64,000 nucleotides of DNA, taken from assembly GCA_964555285.1 (NCBI GenBank), contig CAZKRM010000003.1:1-64000 (forward strand), in the 5' to 3' direction. The translations under genes and the position numbers were made by a program. Under the pieces are notes generated by a model, which saw only the letters and a program-made list of their open reading frames with translations, had not been told where the DNA came from and did not search any database. Origin of the DNA: JBBIQV01 sp964555285 (GTDB lineage: Bacteria > Nitrospirota > Nitrospiria > Nitrospirales > Nitrospiraceae). Below, in pieces: positions 1 through 8,997 of this stretch (position 1 is the first letter of the stretch; each line of letters begins with the position of its first letter).

Positions 1-959
1 GCCAGGCGCGGGGCAAATCGGCGAACCACGTGCCGACCACGCAAGCCTGTGACACTTGTCATCGGACGACGGCCTGGATTCCGGCGACCTTCAGCCATAC
101 CGGCGTGACACCGGGGAGCTGCGCCACCTGTCACAACGGCAGCCAGGCACGGGGTAAATCGGCGGCCCACGTGCCGACCACAGCGGCCTGCGACACCTGT
201 CACCGGACCACGGCCTGGATTCCAGCGACCTTCAGCCATACTGGGGTCACGCCGGGCACTTGTGCGACCTGCCATAACGGGACCACGGCACGGGGTAAGT
301 CATCGAATCACCTGCCGACAACTGCTTCCTGCGATACCTGTCATCGGACTACAGGATGGACTCCGGCCACCTTCAGCCATACCGGCGTGACGCCGGGGAG
401 TTGCGCGACCTGCCATAACGGCAGCCAGGCGCGGGGCAAATCGGCGAACCACGTGCCGACCACAGCCGCCTGCGATACGTGCCATCGCACGACAGCTTGG
501 ATTCCGGCGACCTTCAGCCATACGGGCGTGACACCGGGGAGCTGCGCCACCTGTCACAACGGCAGCCAGGCACGGGGTAAATCGGCGGCCCACTTCGTCA
601 CCACTCAGGCTTGTGATGCCTGCCACCATGCGGGAGGAGGCTGGACGCCGGTCACCGCCTATACTCATAGGACGGCTTTCTATAAGGCCCACAGGGCAAG
701 CGTGACCTGTAATGCCTGTCACACGAACAACAACGAGGTCATAGCCTGGAAATATGCCGGCTATAAACCGGATTGTGCGGGCTGTCATGCGGGGGATTTC
801 AAACAAGGTCCGCACAAGAAAGTGGATTCTCCAGTGATTTACTACAACGTGTTGGAGCTGAAAGATTGTTCAGGAAGCTGCCACAAGTACACCGACTCCA
901 CCTTTACGACTATTAAACAAAACCGCAGCGGCCAACATCGCCCCACCGGTAGCTTCTAA
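1..959 (+). CDS. Multihaem c-type cytochrome with 47-residue repeats (5' end outside window)
   Basis: The reading frame is open from the first base, so the N terminus and signal peptide lie upstream. The visible part has eleven CXXCH haem-attachment motifs plus one CX3CH (CSGSCH) near the end. Four consecutive 47-residue units start at 48, 189, 330 and 471, each with a CDTCH and a CATCH motif; a divergent tail follows with CDACH, CNACH and CAGCH. Such proteins are periplasmic or surface electron carriers, matured by the Ccm system encoded just downstream. The next gene, 21 bp on, encodes an outer-membrane barrel protein, which suggests a shared role in electron transfer at the envelope (inference). 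The total haem number is unknown because the gene is cut. Confidence 0.93.
   Translation, partial: QARGKSANHVPTTQACDTCHRTTAWIPATFSHTGVTPGSCATCHNGSQARGKSAAHVPTTAACDTCHRTTAWIPATFSHTGVTPGTCATCHNGTTARGKSSNHLPTTASCDTCHRTTGWTPATFSHTGVTPGSCATCHNGSQARGKSANHVPTTAACDTCHRTTAWIPATFSHTGVTPGSCATCHNGSQARGKSAAHFVTTQACDACHHAGGGWTPVTAYTHRTAFYKAHRASVTCNACHTNNNEVIAWKYAGYKPDCAGCHAGDFKQGPHKKVDSPVIYYNVLELKDCSGSCHKYTDSTFTTIKQNRSGQHRPTGSF
48..611 (+). repeat. Four tandem 141-bp coding repeats in the cytochrome gene
   Basis: Units begin at 48, 189, 330 and 471. Each encodes 47 residues with two haem motifs. Bases 78-168 and 501-591, three units apart, differ at about one position by eye, so the array expanded or was homogenised recently. 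The partial sequence at 1-47 continues the array upstream. Confidence 0.9.
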
Positions 960-980
960 TACTCGAACGTCCAAAACCTC

Positions 981-3296
981 ATGGGGTGTTTCTTGGTGGA
1001 TGTGAAGCGTGCAAGCAGGTTGCGTGGTGTGGCGTGGAGCTTCCTGCTGGGGGGAATTCTTACCTTGTACTGCCTGAGTGTCCCCCTTCCGGTTGCCGCT
1101 CAAGTCCTTGACCGGATCGAGATCGTTGAAACCCCTACCGCGGCCGAGATTCACATTGTGTTCAATACGCGCACCCTGTACTTGCGGCATACTCCCTCCG
1201 ATCGAGGGGATCTCATCCGAGTGTTTCTCGACTTTCCAGACCAGGATCGCTCCCGCCGGTTTGCGCGCGAACTGGCCGCGTCGCCACCCAGCGACCTTAT
1301 CCCCAAATTTACGGTCACCTTTCCCGACCAGGCGACGAACGGACTTTCGATTCGATTCAGCCGACCGGTACGGTTTCGTGTGAGTCAACGGGACATCAGA
1401 AGCAGCAGCAGGATCGTGATTGCTGTGAAGCTGGATAAGCCGGCCATGCCTATGCCCCCACCCCCCGAGATGAAAGCACCTCTTCCCAAGACAGCCCCGC
1501 CGGTTGTCGGCAAAAAGCAGTCATTTGATGTCCCTCCATTCCGTCCTGGTGTAAGCACAGAACAGTATGCCGATGACCTGATGAAGCTGGGACGTGCAGC
1601 GATCACCGCTGAAGAGAACGAAAAGGCCGTGCAGATATTTAACGCCCTACTCAACCTTCCTCCCAACAAGCAGTCGCAGGACGCGCAGGAGATGGTTGGG
1701 CTCGCCAGAGAACGGAACGGTGAGATCTCCAAAGCCAAAGCCGAATACGAGCATTACTTGAAAACCTACCCGAGCGGTGAAGGAGCGGTGAGGGTGCGGC
1801 AGCGGTTGGTCGCGCTGGCGGAGGCGACGACTCACGTCGCGCAGCGCAAGGCCGGGAACGCTCCCAAAAAGATCGACGAAACCAGCGTCTATGGGAGCGT
1901 GTACGAGTACTATTACGGTGGCTATTCCCAGTCAACAACCACGGACAAAGTGGGCAATACTACGACGAACTTCAACAATCACGACCAATCGCTGCTGGTG
2001 TCGGCGTTCGATGTCACCGGCCGTTATCGGAAGGACGAATATGACAACAAGCTTGTGGTCCGCGGAACGCAATCATATGATCTGTTGGCGACCACTGACA
2101 TAAGAAGAAACGTCAACCGGCTCAGGGCTCTCTACTTTGAGCATTCGAGCCAAGACTCCTATTTGCTCCGGGTTGGTCGGCAACCGGGCAACAGCGGCGG
2201 GGTACTCGACTTTCGGTTCGACGGGGCCTGGTTCCGTTACACCGCTGCGCCCCAGTTCCTGAACGTGAATCTCTTGGCAGGCCAACCCCGGCAATTCAGC
2301 TTGAGTTCGGATTACGTCCCTGATGACCCACGGAACTTCAGAGCCGACCTGAAACGCTACTTCTATGGTGCGAACGTGGATGTCGGCCCTCTCGGAGAGG
2401 CCTGGAGCGGCAATGCCTATTACATCAATCAAATGGTCAACGGCGTGGTCGATCGCCGGGCGGTGGGAACTGAAGTGCGGTACTCCTCTAACGGGAAGAA
2501 TGCATTCTCTTTAATCGACTACGACATTTCGTATGGAGTCCTCAATGTGGCGATGCTCAACGGGACCTGGGTGACGGAAGGGACCACCTACACCGTCATG
2601 GCCGACCATCGACGGACCCCGTATTTGCAAACCACGAACGCGCTCTTCGGAACCCCGGGAGCATCGCTCGATCACATCAATACGGCGAACGAAAGTCTCT
2701 TGCGCGACCAAGCGAAGACCGTGACTGCCACAAGCGACCTGTTCCTCGCCGGAGTGCTCCATGCGGTGACCAAAGACTGGCAGCTTGGCGGCGATGTTCG
2801 CCTCAACCGCATTTCCGGTACGTCGGCATCGAACTGTTTGGTCATCTTGCCGGGAACGAGTACGTTGTTTCTGAATCCGAACGCCACGACCGATGCGCTC
2901 TGTTCCTTGCAAGCGCTGCCCGGGACTGGCAATATCTGGACGTATACGGCTCAAGCGATCGGGGCCAACTTCCCGCTCGAGAATATGACGTTTGTGGCGA
3001 ATGCCAGCTACATTACGAGTCCGGCCTACCGTGGCGAGTCGCTCACGCTCAATTCGTTGGCGCGCCCCAGTCCGCAATGGCAGTTCGACACGTTCGTGCT
3101 TCTCTATCACCAGAAGGACGGTTTCATGGAACTCTACCGGGTGACCCCGACCGTCCGAGTGGACTATCGTTTCTTGAATAGTTGGACATTCGAAGCGTCG
3201 GGCGGGGTTGAACAGACGATCACGGACAGTTCGACGCAAAAGGATTCGACGTTGCGGGAATTCTTTTTCTTCGGTCTCCGGTGGGATTTCTCCTGA
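981..3296 (+). CDS. AMIN-like/TPR/outer-membrane beta-barrel protein
   Basis: 771 residues from the ATG; GTG at 996 or 1002 are alternative starts. A hydrophobic signal segment ends near residue 41 (VAA-Q). Residues about 42-150 look like an AMIN-type beta domain (alternating strands with RIEIVETP and a VFLDFP turn). A proline-rich linker follows, then two or three TPR-like helices (about 190-285). The remainder (about 300-771) is rich in alternating aromatic/polar strands and ends in an outer-membrane style strand (FFFGLRWDFS). It directly follows the multihaem cytochrome gene and precedes the ccm operon. A porin-cytochrome partnership is an inference; the protein itself carries no CXXCH. 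Confidence 0.75.
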   Translation: MGCFLVDVKRASRLRGVAWSFLLGGILTLYCLSVPLPVAAQVLDRIEIVETPTAAEIHIVFNTRTLYLRHTPSDRGDLIRVFLDFPDQDRSRRFARELAASPPSDLIPKFTVTFPDQATNGLSIRFSRPVRFRVSQRDIRSSSRIVIAVKLDKPAMPMPPPPEMKAPLPKTAPPVVGKKQSFDVPPFRPGVSTEQYADDLMKLGRAAITAEENEKAVQIFNALLNLPPNKQSQDAQEMVGLARERNGEISKAKAEYEHYLKTYPSGEGAVRVRQRLVALAEATTHVAQRKAGNAPKKIDETSVYGSVYEYYYGGYSQSTTTDKVGNTTTNFNNHDQSLLVSAFDVTGRYRKDEYDNKLVVRGTQSYDLLATTDIRRNVNRLRALYFEHSSQDSYLLRVGRQPGNSGGVLDFRFDGAWFRYTAAPQFLNVNLLAGQPRQFSLSSDYVPDDPRNFRADLKRYFYGANVDVGPLGEAWSGNAYYINQMVNGVVDRRAVGTEVRYSSNGKNAFSLIDYDISYGVLNVAMLNGTWVTEGTTYTVMADHRRTPYLQTTNALFGTPGASLDHINTANESLLRDQAKTVTATSDLFLAGVLHAVTKDWQLGGDVRLNRISGTSASNCLVILPGTSTLFLNPNATTDALCSLQALPGTGNIWTYTAQAIGANFPLENMTFVANASYITSPAYRGESLTLNSLARPSPQWQFDTFVLLYHQKDGFMELYRVTPTVRVDYRFLNSWTFEASGGVEQTITDSSTQKDSTLREFFFFGLRWDFS

Positions 3297-3297
3297 T

Positions 3298-3918
3298 ATG
3301 CTACAGGTGGTCGAACTGAGCGGCAGTCGAGGTACTCGGCAGCTCTTCTCGCAGATCAGCTTCTCCGTAAAGCCGGGACAGATGCTCACCGTGACGGGCG
3401 AGAACGGAAGCGGCAAGACCAGTTTACTCCGCATGCTCTGTCGTCTTGTGCCGCCCGATCGAGGTATGATTCGCTGGCAGGGGGAAGACATCCGCAAGCT
3501 GAAGGATCTCTATCATTCCCGACTCACCTATCTGGGGCATCTCAACGGAATCAAGGACGATCTCACTCCGGTCGAGAATCTCAAGATCTCCGCCTGTCTG
3601 TCCGGCGATGAGCGTTCGGACACAAGCGCACGCGAGGCGTTGGAAGCCGTCGGTCTGGGTCGATACGTTCATCGTCTGCCGACGAGGGTGTTGTCTCAAG
3701 GGCAGAAACGCCGTGTCGCGCTGGCGCGCCTCTGGCTTTCCACACATCCGTTATGGATCCTGGATGAACCGTTTACCTCACTCGACGCTGCCGCCACAGG
3801 TTTCTTGACGCGACGGCTGCAGGCCCATACGCACGATGGCGGCATGGTGGTGGTCGCTACCCACCAGGAGGTTGAGATCGCCGCCGATTCCGTCCAGCGC
3901 CTAAGGCTGACTGGATGA
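3298..3918 (+). CDS. ccmA: Haem exporter ATP-binding protein CcmA
   Basis: 206 residues. ABC ATPase with Walker A GENGSGKT at 34-41, signature LSQGQKRR near residue 130 and Walker B LWILDEP near 155. The start at 3298 follows the upstream stop by one base; a longer frame from 3208 would lie inside the barrel gene and is not used. CcmA powers the CcmABCD complex that releases holo-CcmE from CcmC at the inner membrane. It overlaps ccmB by 4 bp. Confident by motif and by operon. Confidence 0.93.
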   Translation: MLQVVELSGSRGTRQLFSQISFSVKPGQMLTVTGENGSGKTSLLRMLCRLVPPDRGMIRWQGEDIRKLKDLYHSRLTYLGHLNGIKDDLTPVENLKISACLSGDERSDTSAREALEAVGLGRYVHRLPTRVLSQGQKRRVALARLWLSTHPLWILDEPFTSLDAAATGFLTRRLQAHTHDGGMVVVATHQEVEIAADSVQRLRLTG

Positions 3919-4598
3919 ACGAGCCGAGCATGTTGAGGGCTCTACGCGGGGTTGTGCGCCGGGATCTTCTGCTGGCTCTGCGACGCCGTTCGGATGTGAT
4001 GACGACGGTGCTGTTCTTCGTCATCTCCGCGAGCCTCTTTCCTCTGGGAGTCGGACCTGACCCGGCAGTGCTGCGGATGATTGCACCGGGAGTTCTCTGG
4101 GTCGCGGCCCTGCTTTCTTGTTTGTTGTCACTGGGGCGCGTATTTACGGCTGATTATCTCGATGGCGTGTTAGAACAGATGCTATTGATACCTCAGCCTC
4201 TGGCGGTCCTGGTCGTCGGCAAGGTGTTCGCGCACTGGGTGGTCTCTGGCTTGCCGGTCGTCCTGCTCTCGCCTCTCCTCGCCTTGCAATTCGGCCTGAG
4301 TGGGGAATCGATGGGGGTGCTGTTGTTGTCGCTCTTACTTGGGACACCGACACTGAGCTTGATCGGAGCCATCGGCGCCGCGCTGACTCTTGGGGTCCGT
4401 GGCAGCAGCCTGCTGGTGGCTCTCCTGGTATTGCCCCTTTTCATCCCGGTGCTGATTTTCGGGGCCGGCGCCGTTACGAGTACGGCAGCTGGATTAGGCG
4501 CGGAGGCGAATCTTTCACTGTTGGGAGCCTGCCTGATGCTGGCCCTCGCTCTTGCGCCCTGGGCTGCGGCTGCGGCGTTACGCATTGCGTTGGAGTAG
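3915..4598 (+). CDS. ccmB: Haem exporter membrane protein CcmB
   Basis: 227 residues, six hydrophobic segments and length typical for CcmB. It starts with an ATGA overlap with ccmA. The N terminus (LRGVVRRDLLLALRRRSD) matches the family's amphipathic entry segment, followed by the conserved FFVISASLFPLGVGPDP region. It is the permease subunit of the CcmABCD ABC complex. The first membrane stretch and the ccm context make the call secure. Confidence 0.93.
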   Translation: MNEPSMLRALRGVVRRDLLLALRRRSDVMTTVLFFVISASLFPLGVGPDPAVLRMIAPGVLWVAALLSCLLSLGRVFTADYLDGVLEQMLLIPQPLAVLVVGKVFAHWVVSGLPVVLLSPLLALQFGLSGESMGVLLLSLLLGTPTLSLIGAIGAALTLGVRGSSLLVALLVLPLFIPVLIFGAGAVTSTAAGLGAEANLSLLGACLMLALALAPWAAAAALRIALE

Positions 4599-4608
4599 GG
4601 TGGCTCTC

Positions 4609-5370
4609 ATGCGGCTGATGAACATCAACTGGCTCAAGTATTCGTCGCCGCAAGCCTTCTACCCCCTGGCCGGGAAGATGATTCCGTGGTGTGCGGTCGC
4701 GGCGCTCCTGTTGATTGGAGCTGGTCTCTACATCGGATTGTTCGTGGCTCCAACCGATTTCCAGCAAGGAGAGGCGTATCGCATCATCTTCGTCCATGTG
4801 CCGGCTGCCTGGATGTCGATGCTCCTGTATGTGGTCATGGCCGCCTGGGCCGGTCTCGGATTGGGCCTCAATGCGCGCCCCTCGTTCATGATGGCCCAAG
4901 CCATCGCACCCACCGGGGCCCTGTTTACCTTTCTTGCACTGTTGACCGGTGCGATGTGGGGCAAACCGACCTGGGGCGCCTGGTGGGTGTGGGATGCCCG
5001 GCTGACGTCTGAATTGATTCTCCTGTTTCTGTATGGCGGGGTGATGCTGCTCCGCGCGTCGATCGACGATCCTCGGCGCGCCGATCGCGCCGGCGCCGTC
5101 TTCGCGCTCGTCGGGGTCGTGAACGTCCCGATCATATATTTTTCGGTGCGCTGGTGGAACACGCTCCACCAAGGCGCGTCGGTCAGCATGACGGCCGCGC
5201 CCAAGATGGCCGCAACCATGTTGACGGCGATGGTGCTCATGACGTTGGGCTTCTGGATGTACGGCATCGCCGTCACGCTGGCGCGCATGCGTTGCGTGAT
5301 TCTCGAACGTGAGCGGCAATCCTCATGGGGGACGCACCCTTCTTATCCGGAAACGGTGGAGGTCCACTGA
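4609..5370 (+). CDS. ccmC: Haem-handling protein CcmC
   Basis: 253 residues from ATG 4609; ATG 4618 is a close alternative. The tryptophan-rich WWD motif WGAWWVWDARLT begins near residue 122, with six membrane segments around it. CcmC presents haem to CcmE on the periplasmic face. The ORF can be extended to 4552, but that part overlaps the end of ccmB and lacks family similarity. The stop overlaps the ccmD start (TGATG). Confidence 0.94.
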   Translation: MRLMNINWLKYSSPQAFYPLAGKMIPWCAVAALLLIGAGLYIGLFVAPTDFQQGEAYRIIFVHVPAAWMSMLLYVVMAAWAGLGLGLNARPSFMMAQAIAPTGALFTFLALLTGAMWGKPTWGAWWVWDARLTSELILLFLYGGVMLLRASIDDPRRADRAGAVFALVGVVNVPIIYFSVRWWNTLHQGASVSMTAAPKMAATMLTAMVLMTLGFWMYGIAVTLARMRCVILERERQSSWGTHPSYPETVEVH

Positions 5371-5519
5371 TGCAGTGGGGGAGTCTCTCCGAGTTTCTCG
5401 CGATGGGTGGGTACGGTCTGTATGTGTGGATCTCGTTCGGCGCCACGGCCCTGTGCATGGTGTGGGAAGTGCTCGCCCTGCGGCATCGACATGCGACGGC
5501 GGTTGCAGGCCATCGCTGA
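5370..5519 (+). CDS. ccmD: Small membrane protein CcmD
   Basis: 49 residues starting at the TGATG overlap with ccmC. It contains one hydrophobic segment preceded by the typical CcmD pattern (FLAMGGYGLYVWISFG) and followed by basic residues. CcmD stabilises the CcmABC-CcmE complex. Too small for a firm call on its own; the position between ccmC and ccmE decides it. Confidence 0.88.
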   Translation: MQWGSLSEFLAMGGYGLYVWISFGATALCMVWEVLALRHRHATAVAGHR

Positions 5520-5546
5520 CGATCTCACGATGACGGTGGCACGACG

Positions 5547-6014
5547 ATGAAACCCAGACACACACGGTTTGTCCTCATCGGCCTCGGCCTGGTGGCGCTC
5601 GCGCTCGCTGCCGCCTTGGTGCTGAATGCGTTTCGCAGCAATCTTGTCTTCTTTTTCACGCCCACGCAGGTGGCGAACGGTGAAGTGCCGCACGGTCGCA
5701 GCTTCCGCATCGGCGGGTTAGTCGAAAACGGCAGTCTCACGCGCGAGCGCGATGGCCTCACCGTCCATTTCGTCGTGACCGACACGGCGAAACGCGTTCC
5801 GGTGACCTACAAGGGAATCCTTCCGGACTTGTTCAAGGAAGGGAAGGGCGCGGTGGCGCAGGGTCAACTCGGGGTGGATGGGACATTCCTTGCGAGCGAA
5901 GTCCTGGCGAAGCACGATGAGAACTATATGCCGCCGGAAGCGGCTGAAGCGCTGGCCAAGGCGAAGGCGGCAGGGGCACAGAGCAGCAATACTCTCGTGG
6001 TGAAGCCTCAGTAG
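5547..6014 (+). CDS. ccmE: Haem chaperone CcmE
   Basis: 155 residues with an N-terminal signal anchor (about 7-28) and the OB-fold core. The haem-binding motif HDENY places His123 and Tyr127 as in the classical HxxxY form, so covalent haem binding through histidine is expected. CcmE carries haem from CcmC to CcmF. The gene sits 27 bp after ccmD and 9 bp before ccmF. Confidence 0.95.
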   Translation: MKPRHTRFVLIGLGLVALALAAALVLNAFRSNLVFFFTPTQVANGEVPHGRSFRIGGLVENGSLTRERDGLTVHFVVTDTAKRVPVTYKGILPDLFKEGKGAVAQGQLGVDGTFLASEVLAKHDENYMPPEAAEALAKAKAAGAQSSNTLVVKPQ

Positions 6015-6023
6015 GAAGCCGAC

Positions 6024-8015
6024 ATGATTCCAGAAATCGGCCAATTCTCGTTAATCCTCGCGCTCTGTGTGGCCGTGGTGCAGGGAACGCTCCCCATCCT
6101 TGGGGCAGCGACAGGTCACGGGGCCTGGATGGCGGTGGCGAAGCCCGCCGCGCGCGGACAGTTTCTACTCGTGCTTATGGCCTTCTGTTGCCTCGGGTAT
6201 GCCTTCGCCGCCAAAGATTTTTCCGTGCTCTACGTCGCGGCGAACGCAAATTCACAACTTCCTCTTCATTATCGTCTCGCGGCCGTCTGGGGCGCGCACG
6301 AAGGATCGCTGCTGCTCTGGACGTTTATCCTCACCCTCTGGATGGTCGCGGTGACGCTGTTCTCAACACATTTGCCGGAGACGATGCAGGCGCGCATTCT
6401 CGGCGTCATGGGACTGGTCAGTGTGGGATTTCTCCTGTTCATGTTGACGGTCTCCAATCCGTTCGAGCGTCTGATCCCAGCCGCCGTCGATGGTCGCGAT
6501 TTGAATCCCCTGCTCCAAGACCCGGGCATGGTGATGCACCCGCCCATGCTCTATATGGGCTATGTGGGATTTTCGGTTGCGTTTGCCTTTGCCATCGCCG
6601 CCCTCTTAGGAGGCAACCTGGACGCAGCCTGGGCTCGCTGGTCGCGCCCCTGGACGACGGTTGCCTGGTGCTTCTTGACCGTCGGCATCGCGTTAGGGAG
6701 CGGCTGGGCCTATTACGAACTCGGATGGGGCGGTTGGTGGTTCTGGGACCCGGTGGAAAACGCGTCCTTTATGCCCTGGTTGGCGGGAACCGCGCTGATT
6801 CACTCGCTGGCGGTGACGGATAAACGGGGAGGCTTCAAAGTCTGGACGGTCCTGCTCGCCATTCTGGCCTTCTCGCTGAGTCTGGTCGGGACGTTCTTAG
6901 TCAGATCCGGTGTCCTGACCTCCGTTCACGCCTTTGCCACTGACCCCACACGCGGGTTGTTTATTCTGGCCTTCCTCGCGATCGTCATCGGCGGTTCATT
7001 AGTCCTCTATGCCTGGCGCGCTCCGCGCGTCGGGCTGGGGGGCGGTTTTGACATGGTCTCACGCGAAGCGATGTTGCTGGTGAACAATGTGTTGCTCATC
7101 GTGGCGACCGGATCGGTGCTGTTGGGGACGTTGTATCCGTTGTTTCTGGACGCGCTGGGCCTCGGCAAGATTTCTGTAGGCCCGCCCTATTTCGATACGG
7201 TCTTTGTTCCCCTCATGACCCCGGCCATTTTTCTGATGGGGATCGGTCCTCTGGCGCAATGGAAGAAAGCGAACCTGCCTGACTTGGCGACGCGGCTGCG
7301 CTGGGCCTTCGCCGTGAGCCTCGCGACGGCGTTGACGCTCCCATTGGTCCTGGGTAAGTGGACGCCATTCATCAGTCTCGGTCTTCTGCTCGCGATCTGG
7401 ATCGTCGCCACAGCCGTCCTCAATGTGCGCGAACGGCTCACGCATGTTAGTGGAAACAGTCTGGTCGGCTGTCTGGCGAGTTTCCCTCGTTCCTATTGGG
7501 GCATGCTGCTCGCCCATTGCGGCGTGGCGGTGTTCATCGTCGGCGTGACCTTCGTGAAGGGCTATGAAGTGGAGAAGGATCTGCGTATGAACGTCGGAGA
7601 GACCGCGACTATCGGGGGCTATACGTTCCGGTTCGATGGAGTCCAAGAGCTCAAGGGGCCGAACTATATTGCGGCGCGCGGGGCGTTTCGTGTGAGTCAG
7701 GGTGGCCGTGACACGACCGTGATGCATCCTGAAAAGCGACTCTACACCGTCCAGAACCAGGCCATGACCGAAGCGGCGATCGATTCCGGATTGCTGCGCG
7801 ACCTGTATGTGTCGTTGGGCGAGCCACTCGAAGACGGAGCCTGGAGCGTGCGGCTCTATCACAAGCCCTTTGTCGACTGGATCTGGGGCGGGTGTCTGCT
7901 CATGGCGCTGGGCGGGGCTCTCGCGATGAGCGACCGCCGCTATTGGTTAGCATGGCGGCGCGAAGAATCACTCCCACAAGCGGCGCCGCAACCGTTGGGC
8001 CAGGAAGTCTCATGA
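6024..8015 (+). CDS. ccmF: Cytochrome c haem lyase subunit CcmF
   Basis: 663 residues, many membrane segments, length as usual for the family. The WWD motif GWGGWWFWDPVENASFMPW begins near residue 234. Other conserved stretches include the HPPMLYMGY segment and FLVRSGVLTSVHAFA. CcmF works with CcmH and CcmI to attach haem to apocytochromes in the periplasm. The stop codon overlaps the ccmG start (ATGA). Confidence 0.96.
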   Translation: MIPEIGQFSLILALCVAVVQGTLPILGAATGHGAWMAVAKPAARGQFLLVLMAFCCLGYAFAAKDFSVLYVAANANSQLPLHYRLAAVWGAHEGSLLLWTFILTLWMVAVTLFSTHLPETMQARILGVMGLVSVGFLLFMLTVSNPFERLIPAAVDGRDLNPLLQDPGMVMHPPMLYMGYVGFSVAFAFAIAALLGGNLDAAWARWSRPWTTVAWCFLTVGIALGSGWAYYELGWGGWWFWDPVENASFMPWLAGTALIHSLAVTDKRGGFKVWTVLLAILAFSLSLVGTFLVRSGVLTSVHAFATDPTRGLFILAFLAIVIGGSLVLYAWRAPRVGLGGGFDMVSREAMLLVNNVLLIVATGSVLLGTLYPLFLDALGLGKISVGPPYFDTVFVPLMTPAIFLMGIGPLAQWKKANLPDLATRLRWAFAVSLATALTLPLVLGKWTPFISLGLLLAIWIVATAVLNVRERLTHVSGNSLVGCLASFPRSYWGMLLAHCGVAVFIVGVTFVKGYEVEKDLRMNVGETATIGGYTFRFDGVQELKGPNYIAARGAFRVSQGGRDTTVMHPEKRLYTVQNQAMTEAAIDSGLLRDLYVSLGEPLEDGAWSVRLYHKPFVDWIWGGCLLMALGGALAMSDRRYWLAWRREESLPQAAPQPLGQEVS

Positions 8016-8539
8016 AACGGTTTCTCCTCCCCCTTGGGATTTTTGCGGTGGTGGTGGGGTTTCTTGGCATCGGGCTCACCTTGAACCCACGCGAAGTGCC
8101 GTCGCCGTTGATCGGCAAGCCTGCGCCGGAATTTACCCTGCCGCAATTGCATGAGCCTCAGCAGATGTTTTCGCCGAAGGATCTGACCGGCAAGGTCTGG
8201 TTGCTGAACGTGTGGGCCTCCTGGTGCGGAGGCTGCAAAGAGGAACATCCGGTCCTCATGCAACTCGCCACATCCGGGGAGGTGCCCATCTATGGCATGG
8301 ACTACAAGGATCGAAGGGAAGAAGCGCTGACCTGGTTGAGACAGTGGGGGAATCCATATCCGGTCATCGCGGTGGATGAGTCTGGGCGGGTGGGCATCAA
8401 TTACGGCGTCTACGGGGTGCCGGAAACTTACGTGATCGATAAGTCCGGGGTGATCCGCTACAAGCAGATCGGCCCGCTGGATCAGGACACCGTGCAGCGG
8501 AAGGTTCTGCCTCTGGTGCGGGAGTTACAACAACCATGA
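8012..8539 (+). CDS. ccmG: Thiol-disulfide reductant CcmG (DsbE-like)
   Basis: 175 residues with a signal anchor (about 3-25) and a thioredoxin fold. The active site is WCGGC (Cys72, Cys75), and GVYGVPETYVID is the cis-proline region. CcmG keeps apocytochrome or CcmH cysteines reduced before haem attachment. The dipeptide GG between the cysteines differs from the commoner PT or PS forms. Start chosen at the ATGA overlap with ccmF; the longer frame from 7892 is an artefact of overlap. Confidence 0.93.
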   Translation: MKRFLLPLGIFAVVVGFLGIGLTLNPREVPSPLIGKPAPEFTLPQLHEPQQMFSPKDLTGKVWLLNVWASWCGGCKEEHPVLMQLATSGEVPIYGMDYKDRREEALTWLRQWGNPYPVIAVDESGRVGINYGVYGVPETYVIDKSGVIRYKQIGPLDQDTVQRKVLPLVRELQQP

Positions 8540-8997
8540 GACGCCTCTTGGTGGCCCTGCTCTTGATCCCCTGCCTCGTGTCGGCAGAAGAAGCCAAGCC
8601 GCTCGCTGAGAATCCACAGGCTGAGGCGCGCCTGAAAGCACTCGCCGTCGAACTCCGTTGCCTGGTCTGTCAGAACCAGACGTTGGCCGATTCGAACGCA
8701 CCACTCGCCGAAGACTTACGCCGCGAAGTCCGCGAGATGATCGCCAAGAACATGAGCGACCAAGAGATCGTCGACTTCCTCGTCGCGCGCTACGGCGACT
8801 TCGTGTTGTATCGCCCTCCGCTCAACACCACGACGACGCTCCTCTGGCTGGGACCGTTCCTCTTACTCGTGGCCGGTGGCACGACATTCGTGCTCGCGTT
8901 GCGGCGCAGAGCGAGGAAGCTGATCGAGCCGGCCCTCTCCGATGAGGACCATCGCACAGTCGAGCAACTGCTCTCGGAAGGATCCAATCGCCCATGA
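8536..8997 (+). CDS. ccmH: Cytochrome c maturation protein CcmH
   Basis: 153 residues. Signal peptide about 1-17, then the family motif RCLVCQNQTL with Cys42 and Cys45, the three-helix domain and a C-terminal membrane segment (about 95-113). CcmH reduces or holds the apocytochrome CXXCH cysteines for CcmF. It overlaps ccmG and ccmI by 4 bp each. This is the short (CcmL-like) CcmH; the TPR part is a separate gene. Confidence 0.95.
   Translation: MRRLLVALLLIPCLVSAEEAKPLAENPQAEARLKALAVELRCLVCQNQTLADSNAPLAEDLRREVREMIAKNMSDQEIVDFLVARYGDFVLYRPPLNTTTTLLWLGPFLLLVAGGTTFVLALRRRARKLIEPALSDEDHRTVEQLLSEGSNRP

Noticed and set aside
4552..4608. Upstream extension of ccmC
   Set aside because: It overlaps the end of ccmB and adds an Arg-rich stretch not found in CcmC proteins.
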